Source of the DNA: Desulfatiglans anilini DSM 4660
GTDB lineage: Bacteria; Desulfobacterota; DSM-4660; Desulfatiglandales; Desulfatiglandaceae
Reading direction: 5' to 3'
Length of the DNA: 64,000 bases
NCBI RefSeq assembly: GCF_000422285.1
Contig: NZ_AULM01000015.1
Location: 19,304 to 83,303, forward strand
Shown here: positions 19,561 to 29,400 of the stretch, piece after piece
Position numbering within the stretch: position 1 is the first letter of the stretch
How the letters are laid out: each line of letters begins with the position of its first letter
The notes under the pieces: model-generated
Told to the model about the DNA's origin: nothing
Databases searched by the model: none
The model's input: only the letters and a program-made list of their open reading frames with translations
Program-made: the position numbers and the translations under genes

Positions 19561-20370
19561 TCAATGGGCCGTCCATCCGCCGTCCGATGCGAAAACCTGG
19601 CCGGTCGTGTAAGTCGAGGCGTCGGAGGCCAGGAAGAGCAGCATCCCTTGAAGCTCCTCCAACCGGCCGCGCCGTTTCATCGGGGTGCGGGCGAGCATCC
19701 GCATTTCCCGCTCCGCCTGCTCCTGCTCGGTCTGTATGTCCGAGCGCGCCTTGGCGAGGGAGGTGCCCGAATGCCAGGCCGGCGCCATGGCATTGACCCG
19801 GATTCCGCGGTCCGCATATTCCACTGCGGCCTGGCGGGTCAGGCCGATCACCCCGTGCTTGGAGGCGATGTAGTTCACGCGCGGGTTCAGGTCGGCGTCC
19901 AGCCCCACCAGGCCGAGGACCGAGGAGATGTTGATGATGCTGCCCCCCGCTTGCTGGTGCAGCATCCGGCCGATCTCCTGCTGCATGCACAGGAAGACCC
20001 CGGTCAGATTCACCGAGATAACCTGGTTCCAGTCCTCGAGGGTCATTTCATGGAAGCGGACCGGCCGGGTGAGAAGCCCGGCGTTGTTGACCGCAATGTC
20101 GAGATGGCCGAAGACGGAGACGGCCTCGTCGATCATCCGGGAGACATCCTCCGGAACGGACATATCACCGAAGATCTTGAGTACGCGTCTGCCCGTCGCT
20201 TTCAAGAGGTCTTCCGTCTCGGTGAGACGCTCCGGATTCCGGGCCGATATGACGACATCGGCACCGGCCTCCGCCAGGGTCAGCGCGAAGCTCCGCCCGA
20301 AGCCTGAACTGGCTCCCGTTACCAGGGCCGTCTTCCCGGACAGATCGAAAAGCTGCTTTGTCGTAGGCAT
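19561..20370 (-). CDS. Short-chain dehydrogenase/reductase (SDR)
   Basis: A 269-residue classical SDR. It has the cofactor motif TGASSGFGRS, NNAGLL, the catalytic Ser region INISSVLG, and the YxxxK pair in NYIASKHG. It ends in the usual GQVFASDGGWTAH. It probably oxidises or reduces a hydroxyl/keto group with NAD(P). The ATG at 20370 follows GGAGCGG; the frame remains open further upstream but inside the flavoprotein gene. It lies 53 bases downstream of that flavoprotein on the same strand and is probably co-transcribed, which suggests sequential redox steps on one substrate. Confidence 0.88.
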   Translation of the reverse strand: MPTTKQLFDLSGKTALVTGASSGFGRSFALTLAEAGADVVISARNPERLTETEDLLKATGRRVLKIFGDMSVPEDVSRMIDEAVSVFGHLDIAVNNAGLLTRPVRFHEMTLEDWNQVISVNLTGVFLCMQQEIGRMLHQQAGGSIINISSVLGLVGLDADLNPRVNYIASKHGVIGLTRQAAVEYADRGIRVNAMAPAWHSGTSLAKARSDIQTEQEQAEREMRMLARTPMKRRGRLEELQGMLLFLASDASTYTTGQVFASDGGWTAH

Positions 20371-20423
20371 ACCGCTCCTCCATGGCCGGCTTTGACAGGT
20401 ATGTGGCTGCACCCGAAGGGCGG

Positions 20424-22061
20424 CTACTCGGGCTCCCGCAGTCCATAATCCTCTGCGATCACCTTGTAGCAGTTGTAGCTGGACCCGCGCCCGATTCCGC
20501 CCCCTCCGACGATGGAGGAGGAGCACATGTAGAGGTTGTCGATAAACGTCCGGAATCCGCCGGGCATCCCTCTGAACCGCCCGTTCTGCGAACCCGACAT
20601 GCTCCCCTCGCTCCAGGACCCGTCCCGCATATCCAGGTGGGTTTCCTGAACGTCGACGGGCGTGATGATCCGGGAGGCGACGATATTGTCCTTCTTCATA
20701 TTGGGGGCGTACTTCCTCCACTGCTGCATGAGTTCCTCCATGAACTCATTGCCCAGCTGACGCCATTCACGCCTGGAGAAGAACGGGGTTGGGCAGGTGT
20801 ATTCCTCGAACAGGACGGAGTGCTTTCCCTCCGGGGCGCGGGTCGGGTCCCAGATGCTGTCGGGCGCCGACAGGCAGAAGAGCTTGCTGCTCATGCCGAG
20901 GAGGAAGATCTCGTGCATGTACTTGTTTTCCATGTAAGCCAGATCCTTGGGGGCCCAGTAGGTCCGCGGGGTGGCGTTGAGGTCCGGATTGTCCTTGGCC
21001 GCCTTGTATTGGGGAAGCTCGTGTACGCCGATCGTTCCCCACCAGACGTGGCCCCGGTCGTATAAATTGGTGTCGAGCCTGCGCTTCATCTCGGGGTTGG
21101 TGTGCTCCTCACCGACCAGACGGGCGAAGAGCTGCGGCGTCCCGACGTCCCCCACCACCATCTTTCTGGCCTCGATCTCGGTCCCGTCGGCCAGGACCAC
21201 CCCCTTGGCCTTGCCGTTTTCGATCTTGATCCCCTTGATCTCCGAGTTGATGAAATACTCGACCCCGAGCTTTTTCCCCGCCGAAACCAGGGCGTCGGTG
21301 ATGGACTGGGTGCCGCCCTTGGCGATCGCCGCGGACTCCCAGCCTAGGGCGAGGTGGATCGTCGCGATCATGAGGCCGAGCCCCGGAATGTCGTCCGGAA
21401 AGATCCCCCCCGACGTGAGAAACCCCCTCAGCATCAGGATCCTGAGCTCCGGACTTTCAAAAAAATAGCGGGCGAACTGCTTGCAGTTCATGAACTGCAT
21501 CGATGGGTCCAGTCCGCTCGAAGGGTCCGAAAAGAGGGCCTCGAGGGCATCCGGAGTCCCCCAGGGTGTCGGGGACGAGTAGCGGTATTTCTTGAAGGCC
21601 GGCCGCCACTTCTCCTTGTACAGCTCTGTCAGGCGGAGATAGGTTTCCGCATCGTTCTTGGAAAACCGGCGAATTTGCTCGTAGGTCTTCTGGACGTTTT
21701 TTTCGCTGAACTCCACCCGGCCGGTCTTGGGATCCACGACCCGCCAGGCGGCGTATCCCAGATAGGACGTGTCGTCATCGAAGACGATCGCCTCGTTGGT
21801 GTCGGGAAACACATACTCCAGGCCCTCGTCCCGGAGATTGAATTCCTTGTAGGCGGGATGCCCGAAGAAGCGCGTGAAGTGGGCGCAGAAGTTCATCCTG
21901 AAGCCCGGCGCGGGCCCGTCTTCCGAGACGGCGCCCCCGCCTAAATGATCCAGACGTTCGAAAACCCCCACGCTCAACCCTGCCTTCGCCAGGTAGGGGG
22001 CGATGATGGTGCCGTGATGTCCGCCCCCGATGACCACCGCATCGAATGATTTATCCGCCAC
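20424..22061 (-). CDS. Phytoene-dehydrogenase-related FAD/NAD(P)-binding oxidoreductase
   Basis: A 545-residue flavoprotein of the amine-oxidase/phytoene-desaturase type. The N-terminal dinucleotide motif is VVIGGGHHGTIIAPYLAKAG, followed by VFERLDHLGGGAVSED, and the C-terminal FAD segment is NLYMCSSSIVGGGGIGRGSS. The start codon is GTG at 22061 with GGAGG eight bases upstream. HH in place of the usual xG in the Rossmann loop is typical of the subgroup annotated as NAD(P)/FAD-dependent oxidoreductases of unknown substrate. It is upstream of the SDR and downstream of the kinase and response regulator genes, and may belong to the same catabolic set although repeat copy B intervenes. Confidence 0.85.
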   Translation of the reverse strand: MADKSFDAVVIGGGHHGTIIAPYLAKAGLSVGVFERLDHLGGGAVSEDGPAPGFRMNFCAHFTRFFGHPAYKEFNLRDEGLEYVFPDTNEAIVFDDDTSYLGYAAWRVVDPKTGRVEFSEKNVQKTYEQIRRFSKNDAETYLRLTELYKEKWRPAFKKYRYSSPTPWGTPDALEALFSDPSSGLDPSMQFMNCKQFARYFFESPELRILMLRGFLTSGGIFPDDIPGLGLMIATIHLALGWESAAIAKGGTQSITDALVSAGKKLGVEYFINSEIKGIKIENGKAKGVVLADGTEIEARKMVVGDVGTPQLFARLVGEEHTNPEMKRRLDTNLYDRGHVWWGTIGVHELPQYKAAKDNPDLNATPRTYWAPKDLAYMENKYMHEIFLLGMSSKLFCLSAPDSIWDPTRAPEGKHSVLFEEYTCPTPFFSRREWRQLGNEFMEELMQQWRKYAPNMKKDNIVASRIITPVDVQETHLDMRDGSWSEGSMSGSQNGRFRGMPGGFRTFIDNLYMCSSSIVGGGGIGRGSSYNCYKVIAEDYGLREPE

Positions 22062-22100
22062 TGGAGGTACCTCCTCTCCCTGTTGAAATATTTATAGATG

Positions 22101-22273
22101 GTGTCCATCCGAAAATGGTCTTTTTTGCCAATCTCGGCGTCAATCTGCACGTTTGCTTGTGCGGCGACCTAAAGGTCGCCTCCGCAGAAACGCTTGATTT
22201 CCTTGATATTGGCAAAAAATCCTCATTGCCGAATTGGAAACTGGGTTCTGCCGGGAAATCATTTCCGGAAAGA
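22101..22273 (+). repeat. Dispersed palindromic repeat, copy B
   Basis: A near-complete copy, starting GTGTCCATCCGAAAATGG and ending GAAATCATTTCCGGAAAGA. It contains nested stems: GCCAATC pairing with GATATTGGC, the hairpin GCGACCTAAAGGTCGC, and TTCCGG/CCGGAA pairs. It lies in the gap between the flavoprotein and the response regulator; the rest of that gap has no gene. Confidence 0.85.
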
Positions 22274-22446
22274 CACTGATGGTTTCCGCCCGGTTTTCAC
22301 GCCCTGGCCGCGAAGCAGTCCGCTATTTCTCCCAGAATCAGGACATCACTCATATCGCATCTCCTTTGGCAGGGCATGTCGTCTCGTCGCAGTCCGACGG
22401 TATCCGGGGGTCAGCCCGGCCGCTTTGTGGGAGGGGGCGAGAGGAT

Positions 22447-22962
22447 TCATTCTCGAGGTTTTTTGTCCTCTTTTTGGAGGGATGCATGGAATTCCTTGAA
22501 AAAGGCATCCTTTTCCTTCCAATCGGAGCCGTAGCGTTCTGTAAAGAACGCGTCCGTTCGATCCAGCGTTTTCATCCACCAGAAGCGCTTGCCGCCTCCG
22601 CCCATGACTTCCTCCAGCAGCTCTTTCAACTCCATCATGTACTCTTTGGGGAGGAAGCCTGCCGCGCCGAGGTTGATCGAGTTTTTCAAGGATTCGAGAG
22701 TAGCTGCATGGGCGGTCAGCATGAGTGTCGGAAAGCCCTTTGAAACGGAGAATTTCAGCAGATCGAACCCCCTGACCCCCTGAATATCCAATACCACCGC
22801 GTCATAAGGTTGAATCGAAAGACAGTCCATAGCGGAGTCAAAGTCAGCAGCCTGATCGACCACACAGACATCGAGAATTTCCCGGACCGTTTCCAATACA
22901 TCCGGTTCGTCATCCACAATCAGGATCCGTTTACCTCTTACCGGACTATCCGCGTTCATCAT
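22447..22962 (-). CDS. Receiver-domain response regulator
   Basis: The 171-residue protein is a CheY-like receiver (residues 12-128) with acidic pair DD near 17-18, phospho-acceptor Asp59 in VVLDIQG, switch Thr83 and Lys106 in FLPKE. It has a short C-terminal extension of about 45 residues (KRFWWMKTLDRTDAFFTERYG) and no DNA-binding domain. The start at 22962 follows AAGGAG. No histidine kinase is nearby. It sits between two direct copies of the dispersed repeat (B and C). Confidence 0.88.
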   Translation of the reverse strand: MMNADSPVRGKRILIVDDEPDVLETVREILDVCVVDQAADFDSAMDCLSIQPYDAVVLDIQGVRGFDLLKFSVSKGFPTLMLTAHAATLESLKNSINLGAAGFLPKEYMMELKELLEEVMGGGGKRFWWMKTLDRTDAFFTERYGSDWKEKDAFFKEFHASLQKEDKKPRE

Positions 22963-22980
22963 GGCCTCGCTCCTTAAGTA

Positions 22981-23157
22981 GTTTCCGTCCGGAAAGGGTC
23001 TTTTTTGCCAATCTCGGCGTCAATCTGCGCGGTTGCCTGTGCGTTGATCTAAAGGTCGCCTCCGGGCAAACGGTTGATTTTCTTGATATTGGCAAAAAAT
23101 CCTCCTTTCCGGATTGGAGACTGGGTTGTGCCGGGAAATCATTTCCGGACTGGAAAC
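22981..23157 (+). repeat. Dispersed palindromic repeat, copy C
   Basis: A complete copy with ends GTTTCCGTCCGGAAAGG and CATTTCCGGACTGGAAAC. The central hairpin has partly decayed (GATCTAAAGGTCGCC). It has the same orientation as copy B, so the two flank the response regulator gene as direct repeats. Confidence 0.88.
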
Positions 23158-23280
23158 GTTGTCGTGCTGGATGCTCTTTCCCGGATAGATACTCTAAACA
23201 CTGCTACACATGAGGCGCATAGGGGGCGAAGACCCCCGCAGCGATTTTTTCCTTTTCAGCAGGCGATTGCGACCGTGGGG

Positions 23281-24996
23281 TCACTTGTCGAGGATGAAGA
23301 TGGCCCCTTCCGCCGCATGGATTCGCAGCCTTTGCCCGGTCTTGATCTTCGCGGTTCCTTCGAAGGTGTTGACGATGGTCGGGACGCCGTATTCACGGCC
23401 GATGATGGCCGCGTGGGACAAGGTGCCGCCCCTGTCGGCGACGACCGCCGCCACCATCCCGTAGACCGGTGTCCAGGCGGGGTTCGTCCCGGGGCAGACG
23501 AGAATATCGCCCGGCTGAACGTCCTTCAGGTCTTCGTAATTGATCACGACGCGGGCCGGGCCCTCGATCTCACCGGCGCATCCGCAGATGCCGAACATGT
23601 CCGCCCCCAACTCGGGTTTGTGCTCGGGCAGCTCGCCCACGACGATCTTCATGGCGACGGCGTCCATCGATGGCAGAAGATCCATGGCGACGGCCTCTTC
23701 CATGCCGGAGCGGTCGGTGATGACCGGGGGATTGGGCCGGTTGTGCCATTCCAGCCATTCCGCCCGGCGCCTCCGGGTGATGAACCTGAGGTCATGCCGG
23801 TCCGGAACCATCAGGACCCGGTCGATCTCGTCCGGGTTCAGCATGAAGATGTCATCCGGCTGATCGATGGTTCCGCTCTTGGCGAGCCTCCGCCCCATCC
23901 CCAGATAACCGCGGCGCAGAAGGGCATGGGAGATCAGTTCGCAGTAGAGGTCGTGCTCTTCGCTGTAAGAGCTGGCCTTGCCCGCCAGGTTGATCAGCCC
24001 TTCGAAAAAAGGCCTTTCGGGGGGCGGAACCCTTTGGAGAAACCGGGCGACGGCTGCTTCACGGTTTTTGCTCAACTCCGCATGCACATTGCCGAAGACA
24101 TCGGCGGTCTCCTTCTGGACGTGATTCCGGATGACCCCGAGGGGTGTACAGGGATCCTCCAGCCAATAGGGCTCGGTCAGGTCGTTCATCCGCCTCATGC
24201 GCCACCCCCCGACCTCGTCCGTCTCGAGGTAGTGCATGAATTTCCGGAACCATTCGCGCCCCTTTTCAGACATTTCCAGCTTGGCGCGAAGGTCGTCAGG
24301 CTTGTTTTGCACGAAGACATCCTTGAGTCCCATGTCAACGGCCAACTGCGAGAAGTCCCAGAGGCTCTTGTCCATCTCGTAGACCTTGTTGTTGAAGCCC
24401 CGCAGCATGTCCTGGAACTCCGGGTCCTGGTCCTTCATCCCGAAGCGCTCTTTGCAGAGGTCCTCGAGGAGCAGCCAGGCGCTGTAGGACGAATACATCC
24501 CGAGGAAATGGATCTCGAACATCCGGCGATAGGTGTTCATCAGGTCGTAATTGTGTCGGTAGAGCTCGACATGGGAGGCATTCTCCATATCGACCGCCTT
24601 GAGCTTGTCATACATGCCGAGCAGTTCCCGTTTGCCGGATTCCCAGAGGCCGTCGAAATTGTCGATCCAGGGGCGAAGGGCCTGACGGAATTTCACGGCC
24701 CGCTCCGCGATCTCCTTTTTGTCCCGGACGATATGGAAGGCATTGTAGGATCCCCCGTCCCGGTACCGCATTTCCCAGCCTTTGCAGGTGGGGATGCTCA
24801 GTTCGTCGCAGACGACCTTCATCCCGTGGCAGCAGAAGCGGATCCAATACCAGCCGAAGAGCGGGGTCCAGGGAGGGACGCTGTGGGTGGCATCCAGAAA
24901 CCAGGAATGCATCTCAGGGAGATCGACCTCTTCGATCAGGTCATAGCCGGGCAGCGCATCCCATAAAGCGGTTCTTCCTCCGATGTTTTCTCCCAT
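23281..24996 (-). CDS. PEP-synthase-like catalytic subunit with phosphohistidine domain (phenylphosphate synthase alpha-like)
   Basis: The 571-residue protein ends in the PEP-utilising mobile domain: GTNPAWTPVYGMVAAVVADR, then GGTLSHAAIIGREYGVP, whose His528 is the phosphohistidine. The preceding 430 residues are largely helical and lack the PEP/pyruvate TIM-barrel of full PEP synthase. The next gene upstream supplies the ATP-binding half, so the two form a split kinase as in phenylphosphate synthase. The ATG at 24996 follows AAAGGAGA. Likely transfers the beta-phosphate of ATP via His to an organic acceptor such as a phenol or enol. The acceptor is inferred, and the third (CBS-domain) subunit of the Thauera enzyme is not seen here. 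Confidence 0.8.
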   Translation of the reverse strand: MGENIGGRTALWDALPGYDLIEEVDLPEMHSWFLDATHSVPPWTPLFGWYWIRFCCHGMKVVCDELSIPTCKGWEMRYRDGGSYNAFHIVRDKKEIAERAVKFRQALRPWIDNFDGLWESGKRELLGMYDKLKAVDMENASHVELYRHNYDLMNTYRRMFEIHFLGMYSSYSAWLLLEDLCKERFGMKDQDPEFQDMLRGFNNKVYEMDKSLWDFSQLAVDMGLKDVFVQNKPDDLRAKLEMSEKGREWFRKFMHYLETDEVGGWRMRRMNDLTEPYWLEDPCTPLGVIRNHVQKETADVFGNVHAELSKNREAAVARFLQRVPPPERPFFEGLINLAGKASSYSEEHDLYCELISHALLRRGYLGMGRRLAKSGTIDQPDDIFMLNPDEIDRVLMVPDRHDLRFITRRRRAEWLEWHNRPNPPVITDRSGMEEAVAMDLLPSMDAVAMKIVVGELPEHKPELGADMFGICGCAGEIEGPARVVINYEDLKDVQPGDILVCPGTNPAWTPVYGMVAAVVADRGGTLSHAAIIGREYGVPTIVNTFEGTAKIKTGQRLRIHAAEGAIFILDK

Positions 24997-25071
24997 GATC
25001 TGTTCTCCTTTTATCGTTGATTGTTCATCCCAGGGGTTCGAGCCGCATGCCATCTGTCGACAGGCCCATTT

Positions 25072-26106
25072 TCACTGATAGCGTTTCGCCAGGAGGTCGA
25101 TGATCTGATCCGTGGTCGAGACGGGTTTCTTCACCTGCACCTTGGCGGGGCGTGTTTGGAGCCAGAAGAGGTTTTTCGGGAAGGGGAGATCGCCGTCGAC
25201 CGCCCATTCCATATCCTGGGGGCAGCCGAGCCGTTTTTCCACGGTGATCCCCGTTTTGACGATCTCGAGGACCTCCTCGTCGGCCAGGCACGGGATGCGC
25301 TGCATTTTCTCCGGGACATCCACCCACTCGGCGCCCTTTTCCCTGTTGACGACGCAGCGGGTCTTCTGGCCGATGTGCCGGTTCACGATCGCGAGGGTCT
25401 CCTTTTCGACCACGAAACCGTCGACGCTGCCCGAGCCGCTGACGACCCCTTCGCCGAGGCCCCAGTTGGCCTCGAGGATGATCCGCGTGTCGTCCCCCGT
25501 CACGGGATCGACGGTGAAGCTCACACCCGAGGACCTCGAATTCACCATCTTGGGGACGGCCACGCCCAGCTCATCGCCGATCAGAGGGAAGCCCTTGTTG
25601 ACGCGGAACGCTACGGCCCGCGGGGTGTAGGCGCTGGCCCACACCTTCTTGATCTTGTCCAGCAGGTCCGTGGCGCCGATGACGTTCAGATAGGTTTCGA
25701 ACATCCCCGGACGGCTCTCCGTTCCGGCGCTCCGGACGGAGACCGCGGCATCCGGCATGCCCAGCCGTTCGCAGAGCTCTTCGTAATAGCGCAGGATCGG
25801 ATCCCGCACCTCTGCGGGCACGTCCTTTTCCTCGATGATGTCCTGGAGCCTCCGGCTCACCTCGTCGAAGGTTCCGATCCCCACCCCCTTGAGATCCCCC
25901 AGGTCTTCGGCATAGATCCGCATCTCCTTAGAGGCACCGCTGAGATCCAAAAACCTTCGGTACATCTCGATGGAGATGGCAAACCCCGGCGGCACGGGCA
26001 TCCCAAGATGGACCATCTGTCCGAGGTTCGCGCATTTCTTCCCTACGATGTCGTTGTGCTTCTCCTCCAACTCCTCAAACCAGAAGATCCGTTTTTCCGT
26101 TGACAT
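25072..26106 (-). CDS. PEP/pyruvate-binding (ATP-grasp) subunit of split PEP-synthase-like kinase
   Basis: The 344-residue protein matches the N-terminal ATP-binding domain of PEP synthase/PPDK: GKKCANLGQMVHLGMPVPPGF near the start, AVSVRSAGTESRPGMFETYL near residue 120, FTVDPVTGD, ILEANWGLGEGVVSG and the final EWAVDGDLPFPKNLFWLQTRP. The normal SVRSSATAEDLP is replaced by SVRSAGTESRPG, as also in the second paralogue in this window. It precedes the His-domain subunit by 75 bases and lies behind a sigma-54-type promoter at 26283-26298. It probably forms the phospho-donor half of the same enzyme. Confidence 0.82.
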   Translation of the reverse strand: MSTEKRIFWFEELEEKHNDIVGKKCANLGQMVHLGMPVPPGFAISIEMYRRFLDLSGASKEMRIYAEDLGDLKGVGIGTFDEVSRRLQDIIEEKDVPAEVRDPILRYYEELCERLGMPDAAVSVRSAGTESRPGMFETYLNVIGATDLLDKIKKVWASAYTPRAVAFRVNKGFPLIGDELGVAVPKMVNSRSSGVSFTVDPVTGDDTRIILEANWGLGEGVVSGSGSVDGFVVEKETLAIVNRHIGQKTRCVVNREKGAEWVDVPEKMQRIPCLADEEVLEIVKTGITVEKRLGCPQDMEWAVDGDLPFPKNLFWLQTRPAKVQVKKPVSTTDQIIDLLAKRYQ

Positions 26107-26282
26107 GCTTCCCCTCCCTCGATTGCGCCGAAAGCCGGATCGATCCGAAGGCGGCTTCCCGCTGGATCATGCTGCCACTTCCTTGAATGAGCTGGGCTGA
26201 ATCTTTGTGAAATCATGTCTGGAAAGAAAAAATCAGCACCGGTGTCCGAAATCGGCCCTATGAATTGTATTCAAAAGTGATC

Positions 26283-26298
26283 TGCAAAGTGCATACCA
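26283..26298 (-). promoter_or_regulatory. Sigma-54 (-24/-12) promoter for the split kinase operon
   Basis: On the minus strand the sequence reads TGGTATGCACTTTGCA. The GG and GC elements are exactly ten bases apart, as in the TGGCACG-N4-TTGCA consensus. Transcription would start near 26272 and run into the gene starting at 26106. A sigma-54 activator gene starts divergently at 26466, and the AT-rich 26300-26460 stretch between them could hold its enhancer sites. Confidence 0.75.
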
Positions 26299-26465
26299 TG
26301 GGGTGTATTAATGATAACAAACTGTTTTTACTATATTTAAAAAAATACGATTCGGTTTGACGGAATAGTATTGATACGATATATAGTAGTTATACGAAAA
26401 ATTGGGAAAATGATCCGTTTGATGTTTTGCTCTGTGAACCTGCATACCCATGTCAGAGGCGCCGG

Positions 26466-29400
26466 ATGGACAACCACGAATGGTGGGAGCGGCTGGATGC
26501 AAGACAAAAAGAGATCCTGGCTTTCCTGGCGATGGTCCCGCACCCGCTCCCCCTCGATGCATTGATAGCGGCGAGCGGATGGAAGGCGGTGGATATACTG
26601 CAGATCCTCGAAGAGATCACGGAACTGGATTTCCTGTTATCGAATGCCTCTTCGAGAAAGGGATTTTACGCGCTCTCCGACGGCGGAATCGCGAGGTTCA
26701 TCCTGGAGCAGATGCCCCGGAAGGATCTGGAGGCCGGCGCCCGAAAGCTCATCGACTATTACGAAGGGGAAGGCGCAGAAGGAGAGGGCCGGTGCCTGAC
26801 GCTGGCGCATCTGCACAGAACGGCGGCGGTTGCGCCTGTCAGGCTGGATTATTTTCTGGCTGCGGCGGTTTATTGCCAGAAAAAGGAGATGCATGCAGAG
26901 GCCCTGTCCTATTACCGGGCGATCCTCGAGAGAGAGGCGGGCCGCATGGAATCTCTCGCGGAAAAGCAGCTGTATATCGAGGCCTCGGTCGGGGTCACGG
27001 CTGCATACGGGCACATGCTTTTCCTGCCCGAGCAGAGGGCCTTCCTCGAAAAGGCCCGGCTCTTTGCCGAGGAAATCCATGATCGGGGGCAGCTTCTGAC
27101 CGTCCAGTTGGCCTTGGGAAAAACCCTCGAAAAGGAGGGCTTTTACGATAAGGCTGCCCGCCATTTGGAGCAGGCCTGGGAAAATGCGCAAACGCTGGGA
27201 GAGGAAAAACTTCTGAAAAAGGCGGCGCTCATGACCAGCGATTTCCTTTTCCGGCAGGGGCTGGTGGCCGAAGCGGTGCGAAGGTACGAGGAGGTCATCG
27301 GCGATCTGGAGGATTTTTCCCTGGATGAGGCCACGCTCAGGGGCTGCACGACCCTCGGCTGGTGCTACGGGGTGTGCGGGCAGACCTCCCGGGGCCTTGG
27401 TCTCATTGAAATGGTCCGGATCAAGGCGAAAGAGCATCGCCTGACAGATATCGGCATCTTTGCCGACCTCATGATGGTTTTTACGCTGCTGGAGGCCCGG
27501 CGGATCTCGGAGGCGCAGGTCTATCTCGACAAGATCCTCAGCCTGCCGGAGGGCGTTGCGGGCCCGTCCATCCTCTGGGCGACGCATTGGTGCGTCGGTT
27601 ACGTGGCTTTCTGCCGCGGGGATCTCGAAGCGTGCTTGCGAGAACATATCCGTGGCTGCCAACTGCTCAAGCAGTACGGCCGCCCTCATCATCGGGGCGG
27701 CTGGGTGATGGAATATCTCGAAGGTCTCGACATCGCAGGACTGGCCAATCCCGAAATGAGTCTGACGTCCGAACTGGAACGGTTGGCCGAGTGGCCGGAC
27801 ATCTTCATGAGGGGCGTGGCCCACCGCTTCAAAGGGCAGAGGGGCGAACGGACCTCTCAACCGGCGGACCGCGTCAAAGCGGATTACGAGAAAAGCCTCG
27901 AGTTGCTGCAGCGCTCGGGGGCCCGACTGGAGTTGGCAAGGACCCAGATCGCCCTGGCGCGCGTGCTGATCGGAGAGGGGGCGACCGAGAGGGCGAGGCG
28001 TCTGCTCGAAGAAGCGTGGGAGGCCATGGCCCGGTCGAACATCGCCCTTTTCCCCGAGGATCTGAAACGGCACCTCGAAGAAAAGACCCACGAGGAGCTT
28101 CTGGTGAACACGATTGTCGAGATTACCAACGTGCTGGGGACGGTCAGAGACAAGAAGAGGCTGCTGCAGATCGTCATCCAGCTCACGATGCGCTTTACGT
28201 TCGCCGAGCGGGGGGGCTTCTTTTTGAACGGGGAAGACGGCCGCCTGGAACTCGTAGCCAGCCGCAATCTGGATCTGCCGATGCTCCAATCGGATCGTTT
28301 CCGGCCCTATCTGCAGGAGATCGAAGAGGTGGCCCGGACGGGAAAAGAAGTCGTCAAGAAGACGGTCGGGTCTGAGGAATCCAGTCTCCCCCAGGCATTG
28401 CGGGTCAACTGGATGATCTGCTGCCCGGTCATTTTGCAGGATCGCGTTCTGGGGGCCCTGTACCTGGCGGCCAAAGTGACTCCGGAATCGCTCAAAAACG
28501 ACCTGCCTCTGCTTCGTGCCATCAGCACCCAGATGGCGGTGGCCCTGGACAATGTCCAGGCCTATGAGAAGATCGCCGCGCTGAAAGACCGGCTCGAGGA
28601 AGAGACGCGGTACTACCGCATGGACTCCGAGGTGTCCCCCCAGCTGAAGTCGATGGTGGGCTGTTCGAAAGCGATCGGCCTCGTCCAGCAGCAGATGCAG
28701 AAGGTCGCGCCGATGGACTCCACGGTCCTAATCACCGGGGAGACCGGGGTGGGAAAGGAACTGGTGGCCCGGGGCATTCACCGGCTGAGCAAGCGTTCCA
28801 GCGGAGCGTTCATCGTCGTGAATGTCGCATCGCTCTCCGAAGGGCTGATCGAAAGCGAGCTCTTCGGGCATGAGAAGGGGGCGTTCACCGGGGCCCTGCG
28901 GTCGCGCCTGGGCCGTTTCGAACTCGCCCAGGGCGGAACGCTCTTTCTGGACGATATCCAGAACCTCTCCCTCGACATCCAGGCCAAACTCCTGAGGGTC
29001 CTGGAGGGCAAAGAGTTCGAGAGAGTCGGCGGCTCGAGTCTGCTGAAGGCGGATTTTCGGTTGATCGCCGCGACCAATCGGCCTCTCCATGCCCTGGTGG
29101 CGGAGGGCGGATTCCGATCGGACCTCTATTACCGCCTGAATGTATTCCCCATCCAGGTCCCTCCGCTGAGGGAGCGCCGGGAGGACATCCCGCTGCTCGT
29201 TCTTCACTTCCTCGAAATGTACAAGAAGGGCCTGGGGAAAGACATCCGCGGCGTTTCCAAAGGCAGGATGAAGGACCTCACGGACTACCCCTGGCCGGGA
29301 AACGTCCGTGAATTGCGCCATGTCATCGAGCGGGCGGTCATCCTCAGCGAGGGCAGTTCCCTGATGCTTCCGAGCTTCCAGGCCCCCGCGGATGAGGAAG

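Noticed and set aside
23074..24966. A 630-codon plus-strand frame over the phosphohistidine subunit
   Set aside because: Antisense shadow of 23281-24996; no ribosome site or family motif.
26637..28289. A 550-codon minus-strand frame inside the sigma-54 activator gene
   Set aside because: Antisense shadow with no recognisable residues.
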